A stretch of DNA of 64,000 nucleotides from Massilia sp. CF038. Lineage in GTDB: Bacteria > Pseudomonadota > Gammaproteobacteria > Burkholderiales > Burkholderiaceae_D. Numbering within the stretch: the first letter of the stretch is position 1; each line of letters opens with the position of its first letter. The notes beneath the pieces were generated by a model, which saw nothing but the letters and a program-made list of their open reading frames with translations, was not told the DNA's origin and did no database searches. The translations under genes and the position numbers were made by a program. The DNA is taken from assembly GCF_900129765.1 (NCBI RefSeq), contig NZ_FQWU01000006.1, forward strand, positions 1 through 64,000. The letters run 5' to 3'. Shown one piece after another: positions 53,784 to 63,085 of the stretch.

Positions 53784-54308
53784 TTATTTTTGCAGCTTGC
53801 GACGCGCCGCGAGGGCAATCAACGCAACGCCAAACAAGGCCAGCGGGGCCGGTTCCGGCACCTGGGTGCTGATTGCACCGGCATTGATGAAACGCGTGGT
53901 AAAGCAGTTGTCGCATTCGAATCCGCCGCTCAGATCCACATCGCTGATCACCAGGTTGACGCTGCCGGGCGCCGTCAGTGCGCTGGCAAAGTTCAGACTG
54001 ATGAGCGTCGAGTTATTCACGTCGTTGCTGGTGATCAGGTAGCCGTTCGGCGCGTACAGGTCACGGGCATACAAGGTACTGGTGCTGCTGTCGTAGGTGA
54101 AGCCGGCCAGAACGCCCGCCGACGTGGTCAGGTTCCACGACAGCAGGTCGCCCGTGGTCGATTCCACTTCCAGATAGCCGGACAGGCTGGCGTCGTCATC
54201 GAAGGTGACACCCTGGAAGGTCCAGGTCAGCGGCGTGGCGCTGGCGACCGAGGCGGTCAGGAAAGCGAGACTGAGGAAGACACGCGAAACGATGGCAGAA
54301 AACTTCAA
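53784..54308 (-). CDS. PEP-CTERM sorting-domain protein
   Basis: The 174-residue protein has a signal peptide (FLSLAFLTASVASA), a beta-rich secreted middle region, and a C-terminal PEP-CTERM tail: VPEPAPLALFGVALIALAARRK, that is, the VPEP motif, a hydrophobic helix and basic residues. Such proteins are processed by exosortase (EpsH/XrtA) and are linked to exopolysaccharide. A TTG start at 54308 is preferred because GGAG lies a few bases before it; the ATG at 54356 has no visible ribosome site. No exosortase gene is in the window. Confidence 0.85.
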   Translation of the reverse strand: MKFSAIVSRVFLSLAFLTASVASATPLTWTFQGVTFDDDASLSGYLEVESTTGDLLSWNLTTSAGVLAGFTYDSSTSTLYARDLYAPNGYLITSNDVNNSTLISLNFASALTAPGSVNLVISDVDLSGGFECDNCFTTRFINAGAISTQVPEPAPLALFGVALIALAARRKLQK

Positions 54309-54534
54309 GATGGACTCCGTAGCGGTAGGGTAGGATATTCTTGGGGTAAAAGACATTGCTGCTGTTTAAGCAATTAATGTGCCCTCCACCTAAACACTTG
54401 TTTTGCTTGGATAAACATATGACGGGCGATCCGGGTGTAAAGTTTTCCGACACTTTTCATGCTTGCCGGCAGCTATGGGCGTCCCCATATAGAATCGGTA
54501 GCACTGCACGTCTATCCATATTTACGGGGCCAGC

Positions 54535-55977
54535 ATGAACACCATTACAGTTGACGTCGCCATCATTGGTACAGGCACTGCCGGACTGGCTGCCTACCGC
54601 GCCGCGCGCGCGCAGGGCAAAACAGCCGTTGTCATCGAAAGCGGGCCGTACGGCACCACTTGCGCGCGGGTGGGCTGCATGCCCAGCAAACTGCTGATTG
54701 CAGCGGCCGAGGCGGCGCACATGCTGGCGCTTGCCCCTGGTTTTGGCGTGCATCCGGGCCCCGTGCGGATTGACGGCAAAGCCGTCATGGCGCGTGTGCG
54801 CAGCGAACGTGACCGCTTTGTCGGCTTTGTGCTTGAGGGCGTGGATAACATTCCCGCCGAAGACAAGCTGCGCGGGCACGCGCGCTTCACAAGTCCCCAC
54901 AGCCTGCAAGTGGACGAACACACGGCCATTGAAGCGGGCCGCGTCGTCATTGCCACCGGTTCGACCCCGATGATCCCGCCCAAGCTGCGCGACGTGGGCA
55001 AGGGTGTGATCATCAGCGATGACGTGTTCGAGTGGACTGATTTGCCTGCTTCAGTGGCGGTGATCGGCACTGGCGTGATTGGCCTGGAGCTGGGCCAGGC
55101 CCTGAGCCGGCTGGGCGTACGCGTCAGCTTCTTTGCGCGCGGCGGCAGCGTGGCGCAGCTGAGCGACCCGGAGGTGCTGCACGTGGCAGCGCACACGCTG
55201 GGCGCGGAGATTGACCTGCGCTTCCAGCAAACCATCGTGGCTGCGCGCCAGGATGGCGACGAGGTCGAGCTGACCACGCACAATGCGGCTGGTGTGCAGA
55301 AGGTTGAGCGCTTTCAGTACGTGCTGTCGGCCATCGGGCGCAAGCCCAACGTGGACAAGATCGGTATCGAGCATACGGGCCTGGCGCTTGATCGGCACGG
55401 CATTCCCGTGTACGACAGCAGCACCATGCAGTGCGGGACTAGCCATATTTTTATCGCGGGCGACGCCAATAATGAGCGCCCCGTGCTGCCCGAGGCAGCC
55501 GACCATGGCAAGATCGCGGGCGACAATGCGGGCCGCTATCCGGATGTGCGGCCTGGCCTGCGCCGCACGGCGCTGGCGATTGCTTTCACGGAGCCGCAGA
55601 TCGCTACCCTGGGCGAAACGTACCGGGAGCTGTGCGCCGAAGGGCGGCCCAAGTTCGCGGTCGGTAAAGTTTCGTTCACCAATCAGGGGCGCAGCCGCGT
55701 GATGCTGCAAAATCACGGCATGCTGCGCGTGTATGGCGAATACGGGACGGGCCGCTTCCTGGGCGCGGAGATGATCGCGCCACGCGCCGAGAATCTGGGG
55801 CACTTGCTGTCATGGGCTGCGCAAGCGCGCCTGACCGTGGCGCAGATGCTCGATATGCCGTTCTATCACCCGGTGATTGAGGAAGGCGTACGCACGGCGC
55901 TGCGCGATCTGGCGGCGGAGCTGGAAAAAGGTGCACCGGCCGGGGATGATGGCGCGGAGTGTTTGCCGGGGGTGTGA
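54535..55977 (+). CDS. Dihydrolipoyl dehydrogenase-like flavin disulfide oxidoreductase
   Basis: The 480-residue protein is a class I pyridine nucleotide-disulfide oxidoreductase: FAD-binding IGTGTAGLAAYRAA, redox pair Cys43/Cys48 in TCARVGCMPSK, NAD-binding VIGTGVIGLELGQAL near 180, and FIAGDANNERP before the dimerisation domain, which has the HPVIEEG catalytic region. It resembles Lpd of 2-oxo-acid dehydrogenases but stands alone, with no E1/E2 genes nearby, so the real substrate may be another disulfide. A REP-like hairpin follows. Confidence 0.9.
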   Translation: MNTITVDVAIIGTGTAGLAAYRAARAQGKTAVVIESGPYGTTCARVGCMPSKLLIAAAEAAHMLALAPGFGVHPGPVRIDGKAVMARVRSERDRFVGFVLEGVDNIPAEDKLRGHARFTSPHSLQVDEHTAIEAGRVVIATGSTPMIPPKLRDVGKGVIISDDVFEWTDLPASVAVIGTGVIGLELGQALSRLGVRVSFFARGGSVAQLSDPEVLHVAAHTLGAEIDLRFQQTIVAARQDGDEVELTTHNAAGVQKVERFQYVLSAIGRKPNVDKIGIEHTGLALDRHGIPVYDSSTMQCGTSHIFIAGDANNERPVLPEAADHGKIAGDNAGRYPDVRPGLRRTALAIAFTEPQIATLGETYRELCAEGRPKFAVGKVSFTNQGRSRVMLQNHGMLRVYGEYGTGRFLGAEMIAPRAENLGHLLSWAAQARLTVAQMLDMPFYHPVIEEGVRTALRDLAAELEKGAPAGDDGAECLPGV

Positions 55978-56012
55978 AGCTCACCACGAAAAGATACGCT
56001 GAAAATACCACC

Positions 56013-56111
56013 ACATCGCCCTCGCGAAGGCGGGGGCCCATCCCATGTTACCGAATTCGGCAACGTGGAATAGGGGGCTCGCATGCGAGCCCGCCTCCGC
56101 GAGGGCGATGT
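56013..56111. repeat. REP/BIME-like long inverted repeat, copy 4
   Basis: This 99-bp copy has ACATCGCCCTCGCGAAGG at the left and CCTCCGCGAGGGCGATGT at the right, with the long right-arm variant GGGGGCTCGCATGCGAGCCC as in copy 1. It fills the gap between two convergent genes, ending 3 nt before the stop codon of the minus-strand gene at 56115. Confidence 0.92.
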
Positions 56112-56114
56112 GGT

Positions 56115-56600
56115 TCAGTTCAGATAGGTCGCATCCAGCCGCCCTGCCGCAGCCAGCTCGCGCACAATCCGAATCGTGTCAATATCGGCCTCCTGATACG
56201 CCGACTTGCGGAACTCGTCGTACATGGCATTGGCCGCATCGGTCGCCGCATCATGCCCATCGTCATACTGGAAGCGCACATACAGCGTGTGTTCCGACGG
56301 CGCCTCAATTGTCATCACCAGACTTGACGCGCTGATCTCGCCCTGCGCCGCCACTTCGTAACGCACCTGATGCAGCGGCGTCAAAATCACACGGTCGACG
56401 ATTTCCAACTCGCCGTAGCGCAGGCGGCGCCGGAAGCTGCCGCTTTCGCGCTCGTCGATGGTGCACTCGTCAAGGTGTGGAATGAACATCTTGGGCGAGT
56501 CCGCGCGCAGCACCAGCCCGCGCCAGAGCTGGTCGCGGCTAATGGTGTCGATGAGTGGGTTGAGGGGATCGTTAATCTCGATCAGGTGTTCAAATTTCAT
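56115..56600 (-). CDS. SRPBCC-fold protein (DUF1857/AtaL-like)
   Basis: The 161-residue protein begins MKFEHLIEINDPLNPLID and continues QLWRGLVLRADSP, typical of DUF1857 members of the START/SRPBCC fold, which have a deep hydrophobic ligand pocket. ATG 56600 is chosen since the family N-terminus begins there; the frame extends to 56717. The ligand is unknown. Its stop lies 3 nt from a REP-like hairpin. Confidence 0.85.
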   Translation of the reverse strand: MKFEHLIEINDPLNPLIDTISRDQLWRGLVLRADSPKMFIPHLDECTIDERESGSFRRRLRYGELEIVDRVILTPLHQVRYEVAAQGEISASSLVMTIEAPSEHTLYVRFQYDDGHDAATDAANAMYDEFRKSAYQEADIDTIRIVRELAAAGRLDATYLN

Positions 56601-56715
56601 GGTGCGGCACTCGTTATGATGGGGCGCGCAATGCGCCGATACCGCGATGGTAACGCATGGACAGCGCGCCTGCATTTGTGCGCGCTGGAAACGTTGAAAA
56701 GAGTACACTGCCCGC

Positions 56716-57258
56716 ATGAGAAGCCAACGCAGCGATTACCTGGCCCACGTCGAGGCCGTCCAGCAGCGCAGTAAAGCGCATGTTGAGCAATCGATCGCCG
56801 AAAAGCGGACCATTTCGCGCAGCCTGCCCGAAATGGACGACGAGGCCAGCTTTGGCCAGCGCGCGGCCGACGCGGTGGCGCGCTTTGGCGGTTCGTGGGC
56901 CTTCATCGGCATATTCGCGCTGGTGCTGGGCGGCTGGGTGCTGCTCAATTCCTGGCTTTTGCTGCGCGACGGGCACAAGCCTTTCGATCCCTTCCCCTAC
57001 ATCTTGCTGAACCTGGTGCTGTCGATGCTGGCCGCGATCCAGGCGCCCGTGATCCTGATGTCGCAAAATCGGCAGGGCGAGAAAGACCGCCTGACCGCGC
57101 TGCACGATTACGAGGTCAATCTCAAGGCGGAGCTGGAGATCATGGCGCTGCACAAAAAAATGGACGAATTCAAGCTGCAGCTGGTCGAATTGCAGCAGGA
57201 GCAGCTACGCCTTCTGAACGCCCTGTGCACCAAGCACGAGATCGACGCCCAGCTCTAA
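56716..57258 (+). CDS. DUF1003 membrane protein
   Basis: The 180-residue protein has the DUF1003 core: SFGQRAADAVARFGGSWAFIG, then two membrane helices (FALVLGGWVLLNSWL and PYILLNLVLSMLAAIQAPVI) with FDPFPYILLN between them and SQNRQGEKDRLTA after. The C-terminus is a coiled coil (about 145-172). Function unknown. Its stop overlaps the convergent lysR gene by 4 bp. Confidence 0.88.
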   Translation: MRSQRSDYLAHVEAVQQRSKAHVEQSIAEKRTISRSLPEMDDEASFGQRAADAVARFGGSWAFIGIFALVLGGWVLLNSWLLLRDGHKPFDPFPYILLNLVLSMLAAIQAPVILMSQNRQGEKDRLTALHDYEVNLKAELEIMALHKKMDEFKLQLVELQQEQLRLLNALCTKHEIDAQL

Positions 57259-58166
57259 TCGGGCAAGCCTTCGTCCCAGTACGGCACCGGCCCGAAACGC
57301 GCCGCAAAATAGTCGATGAAGGCCACTGTCTTGGGTGGCAGATAATTACGGTTCAGGTACTGGGCCGACACCACCGACTGCGGCACGATTGGATACTGCC
57401 CCAGCACCCGCACCAGCGCGCCGCTCTTGAGCTGTTCGTACATGGCCCATGTCGACTGCAGCGCGATGCCCAGGCCGGCCACCGCTGCATCGCGCAGGGC
57501 TTCCCCGTTATCGCTCTGCATGCGCCCACGCACGCGCATGACGATCTCGCCATCCCGATCCTGAAACCGCCACGGGTGAAAGCCGTCCAGCACTAGGCAC
57601 TCATGCTGCGTCAGATCATGGGGCGTGGCCGGCGTGCCATGCCGCGCCAGATAATCGGGCGAGGCGCATAGCCACAGGCGGCTGGGCGCCAGCGTGCGCG
57701 CCACCAGGGCCGAATCGCGCAACGGGCCGATCCGCACCGCCACATCGATTCCATTGACTGCCAGGTCGATCACCCGGTCCGACAGGCGCAGGTCGAGCCG
57801 GATGCCGGGATACAGGGCCAGAAACGCCGCCAGCGAGGGCATCAGATGCAGACGTCCGAACGAGACCGAAGCTGCGACCCGCAGCAAGCCATGCGGCCCC
57901 TCGGCGCCGCCACCGACCGAGGACTCGGCCAGTTCGGCCGCTTCCAGCAGCGCCACAGCGCGCTCGAGAAAGGCTTCGCCATCCTGCGTCAGCGCGATCT
58001 GGCGCGTGGTCCGGTGCAGCAGGCGCGCGCCGAGCTGGCGTTCGAGCTGCGCCATGCGGGCGCTGGACGCGGCTGGCGACAGGCCAAACTCGCGCCCCGC
58101 AGCCGACAGATTGCGGGTGGCGCATACCCGCACAAACAGGGCGACATCGATCAGGTCCAGGCTCAT
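57255..58166 (-). CDS. LysR-family transcriptional regulator
   Basis: The 303-residue protein has the LysR winged helix-turn-helix at about 1-60 (FVRVCATRNLSAAGREFGLS) and a substrate-binding-like effector domain after 90. It is divergent from a quinone oxidoreductase-type gene with a 102-bp gap, the usual arrangement of a LysR regulator and its target. Confidence 0.93.
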   Translation of the reverse strand: MSLDLIDVALFVRVCATRNLSAAGREFGLSPAASSARMAQLERQLGARLLHRTTRQIALTQDGEAFLERAVALLEAAELAESSVGGGAEGPHGLLRVAASVSFGRLHLMPSLAAFLALYPGIRLDLRLSDRVIDLAVNGIDVAVRIGPLRDSALVARTLAPSRLWLCASPDYLARHGTPATPHDLTQHECLVLDGFHPWRFQDRDGEIVMRVRGRMQSDNGEALRDAAVAGLGIALQSTWAMYEQLKSGALVRVLGQYPIVPQSVVSAQYLNRNYLPPKTVAFIDYFAARFGPVPYWDEGLPD

Positions 58167-58268
58167 TATTCTGTTTTGGTGAATAGCTATTTAAGCATTA
58201 TGCCAATTATCAAACGAATCGGCGAGCCTCACACTGGGTGCACTCAATCAAACAACAGGAGCCCCACC
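58167..58268. promoter_or_regulatory. Divergent lysR / oxidoreductase promoter region
   Basis: The 102-bp gap separates the divergent start codons. It contains the perfect palindrome AATAGCTATT at 58182-58191, 15 bp upstream of the lysR start, and A/T-rich sequence through 58215. A LysR site is expected here by analogy; the exact T-N11-A box is not established. Confidence 0.45.
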
Positions 58269-59261
58269 ATGAAAGCCATCGCCGTCCAGAACGGAACCCT
58301 GCAAGACCTGACATTGCCCCTGCCGCAGCCCGGCGCGCGCGACCTGGTCGTCAAAATCGAAGCCATTTCGGTCAATCCGGTTGATCACAAGGTGCGCGCC
58401 GGCGAAGCCGCCGACGCCCCCGCGCGCGTGCTGGGCTGGGACGCTGCCGGCACCGTGACGGCAGTGGGACCGGAAGTGACCCTGTTCCGGCCGGGCGACC
58501 AGGTGTATTACGCGGGCAGCATCGTGCGCCCCGGCGCCAACAGCGAGTACCACCTGGTGGACGAGCGAATCGCCGCGCGCAAGCCAGCCACACTCGATTT
58601 TGCTCAGGCTGCAGCGCTGCCGCTGACCAGCATCACCGCATGGGAAGCCTTGTTCAACCGGCTTGGCATTTCCCGTGGCGGCGCCGACCAGGGCAAGCGG
58701 ATTCTGATTGTTGGCGGTGCCGGCGGGGTGGGTTCAATTGCGATTCAGCTGGCCAAAAAGCTGGCGCGCCTGACGGTGGTGGCAACGGCGTCGCGGCCCG
58801 AGTCCGGCGCCTGGTGCAAGCGCCTGGGCGCGGACCACGTGATTGATCACAATGGCGACATCCCGGCGCAGCTGGCGGCGCTTGGCATGCCGGGCGTGGA
58901 CTACATTTTGTGCCTGAACGAGATCGACAAGCACTTCCCGGCGCTGGTGGAGGCGATCGCGCCGCAGGGCCGCATCTGCAGCATCCTGGGCAACCAGGCG
59001 CCATTGGCGCTCGATGGTTTGTTCACCAAGAGCGCAGGACTGGTGTTCGAACTGATGTTCACCCGCTCGATGTTCGAAACCAGCGACATGCTCGAGCAGC
59101 ATATCCTGCTGACCGAAGTGGCAGGCCTGGTCGATGAAAAGGTGCTGGTGACCACTGTCGGCGAATCGTTTGGGAAGATCAACGCAGCCAATATCGAACG
59201 GGCGCATGCGGCTTTGCTGGGCCGGCGCATGATCGGCAAAATTGTTCTGGCGGGCTTTTAA
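58269..59261 (+). CDS. Zinc-type alcohol dehydrogenase-like / quinone oxidoreductase, MDR superfamily
   Basis: The 330-residue protein belongs to the medium-chain dehydrogenase/reductase superfamily. GWDAAGTVTAVGPEVTLFRPGDQVYYAG is the catalytic-domain signature and LIVGGAGGVGSIAIQLAKKL (near 140-160) is the NADPH-binding motif. The cysteine zinc ligands of true alcohol dehydrogenases are absent, which fits quinone reductases. ATG 58269 is preceded by ACAGGAG. It is probably controlled by the divergent LysR regulator. Confidence 0.9.
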   Translation: MKAIAVQNGTLQDLTLPLPQPGARDLVVKIEAISVNPVDHKVRAGEAADAPARVLGWDAAGTVTAVGPEVTLFRPGDQVYYAGSIVRPGANSEYHLVDERIAARKPATLDFAQAAALPLTSITAWEALFNRLGISRGGADQGKRILIVGGAGGVGSIAIQLAKKLARLTVVATASRPESGAWCKRLGADHVIDHNGDIPAQLAALGMPGVDYILCLNEIDKHFPALVEAIAPQGRICSILGNQAPLALDGLFTKSAGLVFELMFTRSMFETSDMLEQHILLTEVAGLVDEKVLVTTVGESFGKINAANIERAHAALLGRRMIGKIVLAGF

Positions 59262-59267
59262 CCGCCC

Positions 59268-59963
59268 TCAGGTCAGCAGCCCGACACGCTGGCGCCGCTG
59301 CAGGAACGCGATCCCCACCAGGATCGCGAACGAAATCGCCAGCAGCACAATCGCATACGCGTGCGCGGTCGGGTAGTTGAGCTTTTGTGCTTCGTCGTAC
59401 AGGGCAATCGAGGCGACCCGGGTTTGCCCGGGAATGCTCCCGCCCAGCATCAGCACCACCCCGAATTCGCCCATGGTGTGCGCAAAGCTGAGCGAGACGC
59501 CCGTGAGCAAACCGTGCTTTGACAGCGGCATCACGATTGACCAGAAGGTCTGGCGCGGCGTGAGCCCCAGCGCCAGCGCCGATTCCACCATCGACGGCTT
59601 GATGCTGCGGAAGGCTTGCTGAAACGGCTGCACCGCAAATGGCAGGCTGTAGATGACCGAGCCGATGACCAGCCCGGTGAACGAAAACGGCAGCGGCTGA
59701 CCGAACACGCTGACCCATGCCGCGCCGAGCGGCTGCTGGGGCGACATCAGCAGCAACAGGTAAAAACCAATCACCGTTGGCGGCAGCACGATGGGCAGGC
59801 TGACCAGCGTTTCAATCAGAATTGCACCCCGCATGCGGCTGGTATTGAGCCACTGTGCCAGCGGCACGCCGATCACCAGCAGGACGAGCGACGACACCGC
59901 CGCCAGGCGCAGTGTCAGGCCCACCGCCTCCCACAGGGCAGGCGGAAACGACCAGTCAAGCAT
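59268..59963 (-). CDS. modB: Molybdate ABC transporter permease
   Basis: ModB is the membrane permease of molybdate uptake. The 231-residue protein has about five helices and the permease motif SFAHTMGEFGVVLMLGGSIPGQT, with the EAA-like loop (ALALGLTPRQTFWSIVMPL). It overlaps modA by 8 bp. No modC is downstream: the next gene is convergent and only 6 bp away. Confidence 0.95.
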   Translation of the reverse strand: MLDWSFPPALWEAVGLTLRLAAVSSLVLLVIGVPLAQWLNTSRMRGAILIETLVSLPIVLPPTVIGFYLLLLMSPQQPLGAAWVSVFGQPLPFSFTGLVIGSVIYSLPFAVQPFQQAFRSIKPSMVESALALGLTPRQTFWSIVMPLSKHGLLTGVSLSFAHTMGEFGVVLMLGGSIPGQTRVASIALYDEAQKLNYPTAHAYAIVLLAISFAILVGIAFLQRRQRVGLLT

Positions 59964-60720
59964 CCTTCTCGCGCGGCAGGGAAAAGCCGTGGCGCAGCAG
60001 GATCGCGCGCGCGGCCGGCGATTGGAGGAACTGCATGAAGCGTGGCGCCAGTGGATTGGCCGCGCCGTGGCGCGTGATGATGGCGCCCTGTTCGATGGGC
60101 GGCGTGCCGTCGGAAGGAATCAGGTAGTAGCTACCCATGCCCTTGACCTTGGGAGCCAGAACGGTTGCGTAAGAGACGACGCCGATCTGCGCATTGCCGG
60201 TCTGGACAAACTGCGCGGTCTGGGCGATGTTTTCGCCCAGGACCAGCTTGGGCTTGACCACGTCCCAGAACCCCAGCGCGGTCAGTGAGGCACGCGCTGC
60301 GCGGCCGTAAGGCGCGACATCAGGGTTGGCGATGGCGAAGCGCGTCAGGCGTTCGTCGTTCAGCACGCGCATACCCTGGCTCAGGTCAAAGCGCTTGTCC
60401 AGCGACCAGAGCACGATGCGGCCAATTGCGTAGGGGGCCAGGGTAGCCGCATCGGCCGCGCCCTCCTGGGCCAGCTGGGCCGGATACTTCATGTCCGCTG
60501 ACAGGAAGACATCGAATGGCGCGCCGTTCTTGATCTGGGCGAAAAAATTCCCCGACGCCCCCAGCGACGTTTTGACCTCGGCACCAGGCACCTGCTGCGC
60601 GAAGGCGCTCGACAGCTCCTCGATACTATAGGTAAGGTCTGCCGCTGCCGCGACGGTGAGCGTCTCGGCCGACACTGGCAGCGCGAGGCTGGCCAGCAGG
60701 GTCATGATCAATTTTTTCAT
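59956..60720 (-). CDS. modA: Molybdate-binding periplasmic protein
   Basis: ModA captures molybdate in the periplasm. The 254-residue protein has a signal peptide (LIMTLLASLALPVSA) and the family markers VAAAADLTYSIEEL, KTSLGASGNFFAQIKNGAPFDVFLSAD and a C-terminal binding region. It is divergent from rep across an 86-bp gap. Confidence 0.95.
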   Translation of the reverse strand: MKKLIMTLLASLALPVSAETLTVAAAADLTYSIEELSSAFAQQVPGAEVKTSLGASGNFFAQIKNGAPFDVFLSADMKYPAQLAQEGAADAATLAPYAIGRIVLWSLDKRFDLSQGMRVLNDERLTRFAIANPDVAPYGRAARASLTALGFWDVVKPKLVLGENIAQTAQFVQTGNAQIGVVSYATVLAPKVKGMGSYYLIPSDGTPPIEQGAIITRHGAANPLAPRFMQFLQSPAARAILLRHGFSLPREKDA

Positions 60721-60806
60721 CCTGTTATTCTACGACAGCTTCACCGCGCATGCGCGGGCGCCGGTGCGCTACAATGGCTGGCTGTTTTATCCAAGAATGC
60801 CCTCCG

Positions 60807-62867
60807 ATGTCCTCCGCCCCCAAGTTTGGCCTGAACGTACCCCAGAGCGAAGCTGTCATGTATCTTGACGGCCCGTGCCTGGTGCTGGCCGGCGCCGGTT
60901 CGGGCAAGACGCGCGTGATCACCCAGAAGATCGCCCACCTGATCGAAGACCGTGGCTACGACCCGCGCACCATCGCCGCGCTGACCTTCACCAACAAGGC
61001 AGCACTGGAGATGCAGGAGCGCATTGCCAAACTGCTCAAGCAGCCGCGCCAGGCCAAGCAATTGACGGTATCGACCTTCCACTCGCTGGGTGTCAAAATC
61101 CTGCGCCAGGAAGCGGCGGGCGTGGGCCTGAAGGATCGCTTTTCGATCATGGACAGCGACGATTGCTATGGCCTGGTGCAGGATCTGGCCATCACCACCG
61201 ACAAGCAGCTTATTCGCAGCATTCAGAATTCGATCTCGCTCTGGAAAAACGGCCTGGTCGACCCGGAAGACGCGATCAAGAACGCCAAAGACGAAGACGA
61301 AGCCCAGGCTGCGCGCGTGTTCCGCAGCTATGTGGCCACTCTGGCCGCATACCAGGCGGTGGACTTCGACGACCTGATTCGCCTGCCTGTGGAACTATTC
61401 CGCAATAACGATCCGATTCGCGACAAGTGGCAGCGCCGTCTGCGCTATCTGCTGATGGACGAATACCAGGACACCAACACCTGCCAGTACGAGCTGGTGA
61501 AGCTGCTGGTCACCGGGATTGGCAAAAAGCCGATGTTCACCGCCGTGGGCGACGACGATCAGGCCATTTATGCCTGGCGCGGCGCGTCGGTGGAAAACCT
61601 GAAAACGCTGGGCGAGGACTTCCCCGACCTGAAGGTCATCAAGCTCGAACAGAACTACCGGTCCACCACGCGTATTCTGCAGGCGGCCAATGCAGTCATC
61701 GGCAACAACCCCAAGCTGTTCGAAAAGGCCCTGTGGTCGGAACATGGCCTGGGTGAGCCGATCAAGGTGCTGGGCATGCAGACCGACGACCAGGAAGCCG
61801 AGCAGGTGGCGATCATGATTTCGGCTGACCGTTTCCAGCGCAAGAACAAGTGGTCCGACTACGCGATTCTGTACCGCGGCAACCACCAGGCGCGCGTGAT
61901 CGAGCAGTCGCTGCGCAAGGAGCGCATTCCATACACGATCTCCGGCGGCCAGAGCTTCTTCGACAAGGCGGAAATCAAGGACATCATCAGCTACCTGCGT
62001 CTGATCGCCAACGACGGCGACGATCCTGCCTTCATCCGCGCGGTGACCACGCCCAAGCGCGGTGTCGGCATGGCGACTCTGGAAGTGCTGGGCGAGTTTT
62101 CCAAGCAGTGGAATTGTTCGCTGTTTGAAGCGACTTTCAAGGGTGGCATCGAAGCCAAGCTGGCCGACCGCCAGCTGCTGCCGCTGCGCGACTTCTGCAA
62201 TTTCATCAACCAGCTCGAAGCGCGCGCCAGCCGTCCAGGGCCATCGGGCAGCGGCGAAAACGCAGCCGCGGTGCTGGATGACATGATGAAAGAGATCGCC
62301 TACGAGAGCTATCTGTACGACGTGTTTGAAGAGCGCGCGGCGCAGAGCAAATGGCAGAACGTGCTGGAATTTACCAACTGGCTCAAGGAGCGCGGCAACG
62401 GCGGCAAGGACAAGTCGGGCGAAGAAAAGAACCTGCTCGAACTGACGCAGATGGTGGCCCTTATGAGCATGCTCGAAGGTCAGGACGAGGAGCCCGACGC
62501 GGTGCGCATGTCGACCCTGCACGCTTCCAAGGGGCTGGAATATCCGCACGTATTTCTGGTGGGGGTCGAAGAAGGCATCTTGCCGCACAAGGGCGACCCG
62601 GATGCGCCGATAGAAACGATCGCTGCGCGGGTGCAGGAAGAGCGGCGCCTGATGTACGTGGGGATCACGCGCGCCCAGCGTACCTTGCAGATCACCTGGT
62701 GTAAAAAACGCAAACGGGCGGGCGAACAGGTGCATTGCGACCCCTCGCGCTTCATCAAGGAGATGGCGCTCGACGTGGGCGACGCCGTGCCAACGGAAGC
62801 GGAAACGCTGTCGCCCAAAGACCGTCTGGCCAGCTTGAAGGCGCTGCTGAACACCCCCAAAACATGA
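60807..62867 (+). CDS. rep: ATP-dependent DNA helicase Rep (UvrD family)
   Basis: Rep is a 3'-5' single-strand DNA helicase that clears forks. The 686-residue protein has Walker A GAGSGKT at 29-35 (CLVLAGAGSGKTRVITQKI), LMDEYQDTN, AVGDDDQAIYAWRGA, EQNYRST and VRMSTLHASKGLEY, the motifs of the UvrD/Rep family, and matches Rep more closely than UvrD in its N-terminus and length. ATG 60807 is chosen since MSSAPKFGLNVPQ starts the fold. slyX overlaps its stop. Confidence 0.94.
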   Translation: MSSAPKFGLNVPQSEAVMYLDGPCLVLAGAGSGKTRVITQKIAHLIEDRGYDPRTIAALTFTNKAALEMQERIAKLLKQPRQAKQLTVSTFHSLGVKILRQEAAGVGLKDRFSIMDSDDCYGLVQDLAITTDKQLIRSIQNSISLWKNGLVDPEDAIKNAKDEDEAQAARVFRSYVATLAAYQAVDFDDLIRLPVELFRNNDPIRDKWQRRLRYLLMDEYQDTNTCQYELVKLLVTGIGKKPMFTAVGDDDQAIYAWRGASVENLKTLGEDFPDLKVIKLEQNYRSTTRILQAANAVIGNNPKLFEKALWSEHGLGEPIKVLGMQTDDQEAEQVAIMISADRFQRKNKWSDYAILYRGNHQARVIEQSLRKERIPYTISGGQSFFDKAEIKDIISYLRLIANDGDDPAFIRAVTTPKRGVGMATLEVLGEFSKQWNCSLFEATFKGGIEAKLADRQLLPLRDFCNFINQLEARASRPGPSGSGENAAAVLDDMMKEIAYESYLYDVFEERAAQSKWQNVLEFTNWLKERGNGGKDKSGEEKNLLELTQMVALMSMLEGQDEEPDAVRMSTLHASKGLEYPHVFLVGVEEGILPHKGDPDAPIETIAARVQEERRLMYVGITRAQRTLQITWCKKRKRAGEQVHCDPSRFIKEMALDVGDAVPTEAETLSPKDRLASLKALLNTPKT

Positions 62868-63085
62868 ACATGGAGTTTGCAGTGAGCCAGGAAGAACGCT
62901 TCGTCACGATCGAAATCAAGCTCGCGCACCAGGAAGACCTGGTCGATGAGCTCAACAAGCTGGTGTACCAGCAAAGCCGCCGCATCGACCAGCTCGAGGC
63001 CATGGTAAGCAAACTGGCCGAGCATGTGCGTAACAACGCGCATTCAGGGCCGGGCACGCTGAACGAGAAGCCGCCGCACTACTGA
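62864..63085 (+). CDS. slyX: SlyX-family protein
   Basis: This 73-residue protein is a short coiled coil with the SlyX core IEIKLAHQEDLVDELNKLVYQQ. Its function is not established. It overlaps rep (ATGA) and its TGA overlaps the next ATG, so rep, slyX and the DUF2809 gene are likely one operon. Confidence 0.9.
   Translation: MNMEFAVSQEERFVTIEIKLAHQEDLVDELNKLVYQQSRRIDQLEAMVSKLAEHVRNNAHSGPGTLNEKPPHY

Noticed and set aside
51671-53818. 715-codon open frame antisense to priA
   Set aside because: priA is certain on the plus strand; this frame has no domain signal and no ribosome site.
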